DNA of 8,867 nt from contig JAHIPE010000176.1 in the NCBI GenBank assembly GCA_018894655.1, positions 1 through 8,867 on the forward strand. The letters are read 5' to 3'. The first letter of the stretch is position 1; every line of letters begins with the position of its first letter. Both the position numbers and the translations under genes were made by a program. Of the stretch, positions 5,545 through 8,867 are shown in pieces. The DNA comes from Actinomycetota bacterium (GTDB taxonomy: Bacteria; Actinomycetota; Geothermincolia; Fen-727; Anoxymicrobiaceae). A model generated the notes under the pieces. That model saw only the letters and a program-made list of their open reading frames with translations. It was not told the origin of the DNA and ran no database searches.

Positions 5545-6601
5545 GCTCCCGCTCGGCCCGTTCGACTCGGGCTTGCGCCAGCCGTTTCTAATCGAGTGCG
5601 ACCTCGAGGGAGCGCGGGTCACGGCTGCTTCCTTTAGCTCCGGCTTCGGAAGGCGGGGCGTCGAGCATGCTTTCGAGGGCGCGGGCCTGGTTGAAGCCAC
5701 GCGGCTGGCCGCAAGGATCTGCGCCCCTTCCAGCATCGCTCACTCGCTTGCGTTCTGTTGCGCGGTGGAGGACGCGGAGGGCGTTGACGTGGAGGACGGC
5801 CCGGCCGCGCTCAGGGCCGTCCTGGCGGAGTACGAGCGAATCGCCGCGCATCTCGGGGTACTATCGAACGTTGGCCGCAGCCTGGAGGACGATATCGTCT
5901 GCCGGGGCCCCGGGCGTTACATCTCACGGGTGTGCCGGGCCTTCACCGCGGCCTCCGGCAGCCCGTTCGCCTTCGGGATGATAGTTCCCGGCGGAGTGAG
6001 AGTGGAGGGTTCACTGGAGGCGATCGATGGGCTCTCCGACATGAGGAGGGCGCTCGCGCGCGACAGTTCGTTCTGGGAGGTGAAGCTGAAAGCCTCGAGG
6101 GCACGGCTTCTGGGCGCCCGCCTGCCCGGCGGCGCGGTCCCGGGGGAGGCCCCTTCGGCCCCGGCGTTCAGGGCGTCGGGGACCGACGTTGACCTGAGGT
6201 CTGGTGAAAGCGCCTACGGCTGCTACTCGAAGGTGGACTGCGAGCCGGTTGTCAGGCAGGACGGGACCGCGCTGGACCGCCTGCTCCTGCTCACAGCCGA
6301 GATACGGGCCTCGCTGGGAATCATTGAGGAGGTAGGCGGCGGCGTGGAGCCGGTGCCGGGGGAGCCGGAGGAGTTCCCGTCTGAGGGGGGGAACGGCGTG
6401 GGGGTTTGCGAGTCGCCTACCGGGGCGGTGGAGCACAGGGTGTCGTTGGGACCAGGCGGGACGGTGATTCACAACAGGATAGTGACACAGGTGGAGGCGG
6501 TAGCGGGCACCGTGGGCGACGCACTTTCCGGCATCATGTACGAGGACCTGGTGCCGTCGGTGCTGTCCTTTCATCTCTGCGCCGCCTGCATAAACCTCTA
6601 A
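5534..6601 (+). CDS. NuoD/EchE-like [NiFe]-hydrogenase-type large subunit with altered active site
   Basis: A 355-residue soluble protein of the [NiFe] hydrogenase large subunit / NuoD family, about EchE length and without a NuoC-like N-terminal domain as in HycE. Family landmarks: LPLGPFDSGL (5-14) for the usual P.GP.HP; GRRGVEHAFEG (39-49) for hRGvEk; RICAPSSIAHSLAF (61-74) for RICGICSxxHSLAY; AEYERIAAHLGVL for the ERI..HL helix. The N-terminal CxxC is C63-A-P-S66, so the second Cys, a bridging Ni ligand in hydrogenases, is Ser. The C-terminal CxxC is intact (C349-A-A-C352), but the usual DP before it is HL, and the protein stops three residues later (INL), with no extension for a maturation protease. 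ATG at 5534 has AGGGG eight bases upstream and overlaps the previous gene by 11 bases; GTG at 5525 is an alternative. Confidence 0.82.
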   Translation: MSGRLPLGPFDSGLRQPFLIECDLEGARVTAASFSSGFGRRGVEHAFEGAGLVEATRLAARICAPSSIAHSLAFCCAVEDAEGVDVEDGPAALRAVLAEYERIAAHLGVLSNVGRSLEDDIVCRGPGRYISRVCRAFTAASGSPFAFGMIVPGGVRVEGSLEAIDGLSDMRRALARDSSFWEVKLKASRARLLGARLPGGAVPGEAPSAPAFRASGTDVDLRSGESAYGCYSKVDCEPVVRQDGTALDRLLLLTAEIRASLGIIEEVGGGVEPVPGEPEEFPSEGGNGVGVCESPTGAVEHRVSLGPGGTVIHNRIVTQVEAVAGTVGDALSGIMYEDLVPSVLSFHLCAACINL

Positions 6602-6726
6602 CATTTTGCTTTTTTCGGGTCGGCGCGGGAGCCCGGCTTGCACACCCAACAGGCAATAGAGGTTAGGATTCAACAGTATCCACCGACCGGGGGCACCCGG
6701 CATCCACTAGAAAAAGGGAGGAAGAG
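6602..6726 (+). other. gap between the hydrogenase-like operon and ade; one hairpin, no clear promoter
   Basis: No gene is visible. A T-rich run (6605-6615) directly follows the stop codon but lacks a stem before it. CCGGG (6687-6691) pairs with CCCGG (6696-6700) around GGCA, forming a tight hairpin 16 bases before the ade ribosome site GGGAGG (6716-6721). TTGCAC at 6638-6643 could be a -35, but no good -10 lies at the right distance, so whether ade has its own promoter is open. Confidence 0.4.
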
Positions 6727-8430
6727 ATGGACCTGGAAGACAGGATACGGCTCGCCCGGGGGGAAGGCGAGGTGGACCTGCTCATAGAGAACTGCCGGCT
6801 CGTCAACGTCCTCTCCGGGAGGGTGCACAAGGCGTCAGTGGCGGTGGCCGGAGACACCGTAGTCGGCCTCGACGGCGGCTACAGGGCGAGGGAGACCATC
6901 GACCTGGAGGGCAGGTACCTTGCCCCGGGGCTCATCGACGTGCACGTCCACCTGGAGAGCTCGATGACCACGGTCCCGCAGTTCGCCCGCGCGGTCGTGC
7001 CCAGGGGGACCACTGCCGTGTTTACCGACTGCCACGAGATCGCAAACGTGATGGGTGTCCCCGGGATCGAGTACATGGTGGAATCGGCGGCCGGGGTACC
7101 GCTGGACGTTTTCGTGATGCTCCCCCCATGTGTCCCGGCGACCCACCTGGAGACGTCGGGGGCGGACCTGGAGGCGGCGGACCTCGAGCCCCTGGCGGGG
7201 AAGCCGTGGGCGATGGGAATAGGGGAGATGATGAATTTCCCCGGGACTATCGCCCGTGACCCCGGCATCATGGCCAAGATCCGACTTTTCCCAGACGGGC
7301 CGATAGAGGGGCACGCGCCGGGCCTCAGCGGCGAGGACCTCTGCGCCTACATCGCCGCCGGGCCGAACTCCGAGCACGAATGCACCACCGCGCCCGAGGC
7401 CGAGGAGAAGCTACAGAGAGGTATGTATATCTACATGCGGGAGGGCACGGGGGCAAGGAACCTCCTGGACCTGCTGCCGGTGGCAAACGAAGCCAACCGC
7501 TACCGCTGCTGTTTTTGCACCGACGACCGCGGGCCCGCGGACCTACTGGAGCGTGGTCACATCGATTCGATGCTGAAGATGGCCACAGGCGCGGGGGTCT
7601 CTCCCTTGAGCGCCATTCAGATGGCCACCATCAACAGCGCCCGGCGCATGGGTTTTCAGCTCCGAGGTGCCATCGCGGTGGGTTTCCGCGCGGACATGAT
7701 AGTGCTTGACGACCTGGAGGAGTTGCACGTTTCAACCGTGTTCAAGGACGGGCAAATCGTCGCCAGGGATGGAGAGCTAACGGTCCCTACCGGTGACGAG
7801 CCGAAGATCGGCTCCACGTTCAACGTGGAGGGGTTCAGCGCGGAACGCCTGCGCATCCACGCGGAGGGGGAGACCGCCAGGGTCATCGGGGTGACCCCCG
7901 GCCAGATTGTCACCGGCTCGCTTACCTGCCGGCTTCCCGTCGAGGGGGGGAACGCGGTGGCCGACCCCGGGGCTGACGTTCAGAAGATCGCGGTGGTGGA
8001 GCGGCACAGGGGGACCGGCAACGTAGGCGTCGCCTTCGTACGGGGCTTCGGCTTGAGGACCGGCGCCATTGCGTCAAGCGTGGCCCACGATTCACACAAC
8101 GTGGTGGTTGTCGGCTGCACTGACGAGGACATGGCCGCCGCTGTGGAAAAGGTCGTTGCCATGGGAGGTGGCCAGGCGGTGGCCGCGGGCGGCGGGTCGG
8201 TGGCCGCGCTCGCGCTTCCGATAGGCGGGTTGATGTCGCCGCTGCCGGTGGCCGAGATCGCCCGCCAGGTGGAGGAGTTGAACTCAGCCGCCGCCGGACT
8301 GGGGTGCGCGCTAGACGACCCGTTCATGGCCATGAGCTTCCTGGCCCTCCCGGTCATACCCTCGCTGAAGATTACCGACGAGGGGCTGGTGGACGTGGAG
8401 GAGTTCAAGAAGGTAAGGCTGTTTGTCTAG
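6727..8430 (+). CDS. ade: adenine deaminase
   Basis: A 567-residue cytosolic metalloenzyme of the amidohydrolase superfamily that converts adenine to hypoxanthine and ammonia in purine salvage. All hallmarks are present in order: LAPGLIDVHVHLESSM (66-80) with the metal-binding HVH; TDCHEIANVMG (100-110); GIGEMMNFPG (164-173); EGHAPGLSG (194-202); SEHE (215-218); and CTDD (264-267) with the catalytic Asp. SPLSAIQMATINSARRMG follows the barrel, and the C-terminal domain of bacterial Ade runs to the end (VAMGGGQAVAAGGG region). Length is typical. ATG is preceded by GGGAGG at five bases. It lies 125 bases after the hydrogenase-like operon with no obvious functional link. Its TAG overlaps the stop codon of the convergent minus-strand gene. 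Confidence 0.95.
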   Translation: MDLEDRIRLARGEGEVDLLIENCRLVNVLSGRVHKASVAVAGDTVVGLDGGYRARETIDLEGRYLAPGLIDVHVHLESSMTTVPQFARAVVPRGTTAVFTDCHEIANVMGVPGIEYMVESAAGVPLDVFVMLPPCVPATHLETSGADLEAADLEPLAGKPWAMGIGEMMNFPGTIARDPGIMAKIRLFPDGPIEGHAPGLSGEDLCAYIAAGPNSEHECTTAPEAEEKLQRGMYIYMREGTGARNLLDLLPVANEANRYRCCFCTDDRGPADLLERGHIDSMLKMATGAGVSPLSAIQMATINSARRMGFQLRGAIAVGFRADMIVLDDLEELHVSTVFKDGQIVARDGELTVPTGDEPKIGSTFNVEGFSAERLRIHAEGETARVIGVTPGQIVTGSLTCRLPVEGGNAVADPGADVQKIAVVERHRGTGNVGVAFVRGFGLRTGAIASSVAHDSHNVVVVGCTDEDMAAAVEKVVAMGGGQAVAAGGGSVAALALPIGGLMSPLPVAEIARQVEELNSAAAGLGCALDDPFMAMSFLALPVIPSLKITDEGLVDVEEFKKVRLFV

Positions 8431-8858
8431 TCCGGCGGGAAATTCAACAGGTCGTCGCGACCCATCGACTTGAGCTGCTCCCGGTAGTTGGCGTAGAAAG
8501 GCTTCAGTAGCGGCAGTAGGCGCATCGCCTTGGGGATCGGACCTTTCGCCTTTATCTGGCCGCGGGTAATAGCGGACATAAGGTTGAGCTTCTGCATCCA
8601 GAAGAGGTGAGCGGTGAACGCCTCCATTGTCATGGTGATCGTCGGCTTGATATCGCATGGCCCGAGGGTGATCTCCACGGGGTCCTTGGTGCAGTCCACT
8701 GTGAGCTCGGGGATTACATCGGCCCCCCAACGCTCCTCGTCATGGTACTTGAAGCACAGGATCAGCTTAGAGTTCTTCAGTTTCTCTGCCAGTTTGTCAT
8801 CGGCCAACGTGCGATCAAAAACGCCCTTGGCTACCTCGAACATCTCATCCGGGGACAT
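8427..8858 (-). CDS. SCP2 sterol-carrier-like protein
   Basis: A predicted 143-residue soluble protein resembling the SCP2 sterol-binding fold, a small hydrophobic-pocket domain that binds lipids or acyl-CoA-like ligands. The match rests on the pattern ILCFKYHDEERWGADVIPEL, then acidic strand residues (TVDCTKDPVEITLGPCDIKP) and the final LMSAITRGQIKAKGPIPKAM, which is like the family's G.....G..KikGd...a..l ending. The true ligand is unknown; bacterial members are common and most are uncharacterised. The ATG at 8856-8858 is the first in the frame, but no good ribosome site precedes it and the frame stays open to the window edge, so the N-terminus may start further upstream. An internal ATG, at the second Met, is another option. 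It converges on ade. Confidence 0.72.
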   Translation of the reverse strand: MSPDEMFEVAKGVFDRTLADDKLAEKLKNSKLILCFKYHDEERWGADVIPELTVDCTKDPVEITLGPCDIKPTITMTMEAFTAHLFWMQKLNLMSAITRGQIKAKGPIPKAMRLLPLLKPFYANYREQLKSMGRDDLLNFPPD

Positions 8859-8867
8859 CTCGGGACG

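Noticed and set aside
6374..6395. Near-identical 21-base string also at 7933-7953 (TTCCCGTC(T)GAGGGGGGGAACG)
   Set aside because: Both encode a P-x-EGGN peptide in unrelated proteins, and the ade copy fits its family; shared codon bias in a GC-rich genome explains it.
6638..6669. Promoter for ade (TTGCAC with TAGGAT)
   Set aside because: The spacing is 20 bases and the -10 is poor; too weak to annotate as a feature.
1..8867. CRISPR array, tRNA or rRNA gene
   Set aside because: No regularly spaced direct repeats, cloverleaf or rRNA-like stretch was seen on either strand.

Overview
The window is GC-rich bacterial DNA: long G and C runs, GC-ending codons, strong GGAGG/AGGGGG ribosome sites and two TTG starts. 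It holds an L,D-transpeptidase of the type common in Gram-positive-type envelopes, a four-gene membrane complex of the group-4 [NiFe]-hydrogenase/complex-I superfamily, a TnpB-type transposon remnant and an SCP2-fold protein. This mix suggests an anaerobic, high-GC Actinomycetota or Firmicutes lineage. That placement is inference and cannot be settled from this stretch.

Layout. (1) Bases 1-311 are the 3' end of an IS200/IS605/IS1341-type element: the C-terminus of a TnpB-like RuvC nuclease, then hairpin-forming DNA likely to include the right end and the omega-RNA 3' region. (2) 312-1004 is a HEAT-repeat protein whose ribosome site lies in the presumed element end. (3) A clear sigma-70-type promoter (1047-1075) drives a membrane-anchored L,D-transpeptidase (1111-2241). 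(4) 2242-2484 is a relatively AT-rich regulatory gap with a promoter, an inverted repeat around the -35, and an inverted repeat spanning the predicted mRNA 5' end and the DNA just before the first ribosome site. (5) 2485-6601 is a tightly overlapping four-gene operon: a NuoH/HyfC-like membrane subunit, a NuoB/HycG-like FeS subunit, a NuoL/M-like antiporter subunit and a NuoD/EchE-like large subunit. (6) 6727-8430 is adenine deaminase (ade). (7) 8427-8858 on the minus strand is an SCP2 sterol-carrier-like protein, convergent with ade, with overlapping stop codons.

The most interesting part is the four-gene operon. All four overlap or touch, so they should be translationally coupled and their products should form one membrane complex. 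The FeS subunit keeps its four cluster cysteines. The large subunit keeps only three of the four [NiFe] cysteines (CxxS at the N-terminal site, CxxC at the C-terminal site) and ends three residues after the last one, with no maturation extension. No NuoC-like subunit, ferredoxin-type subunit or maturation protease is encoded alongside. It may be a divergent energy-converting-hydrogenase-related (Ehr-like) complex with a changed or lost metal centre, coupling an unknown redox reaction to ion pumping. The overlaps, cysteine pattern and leader repeats are read directly from the sequence; the function is inference.
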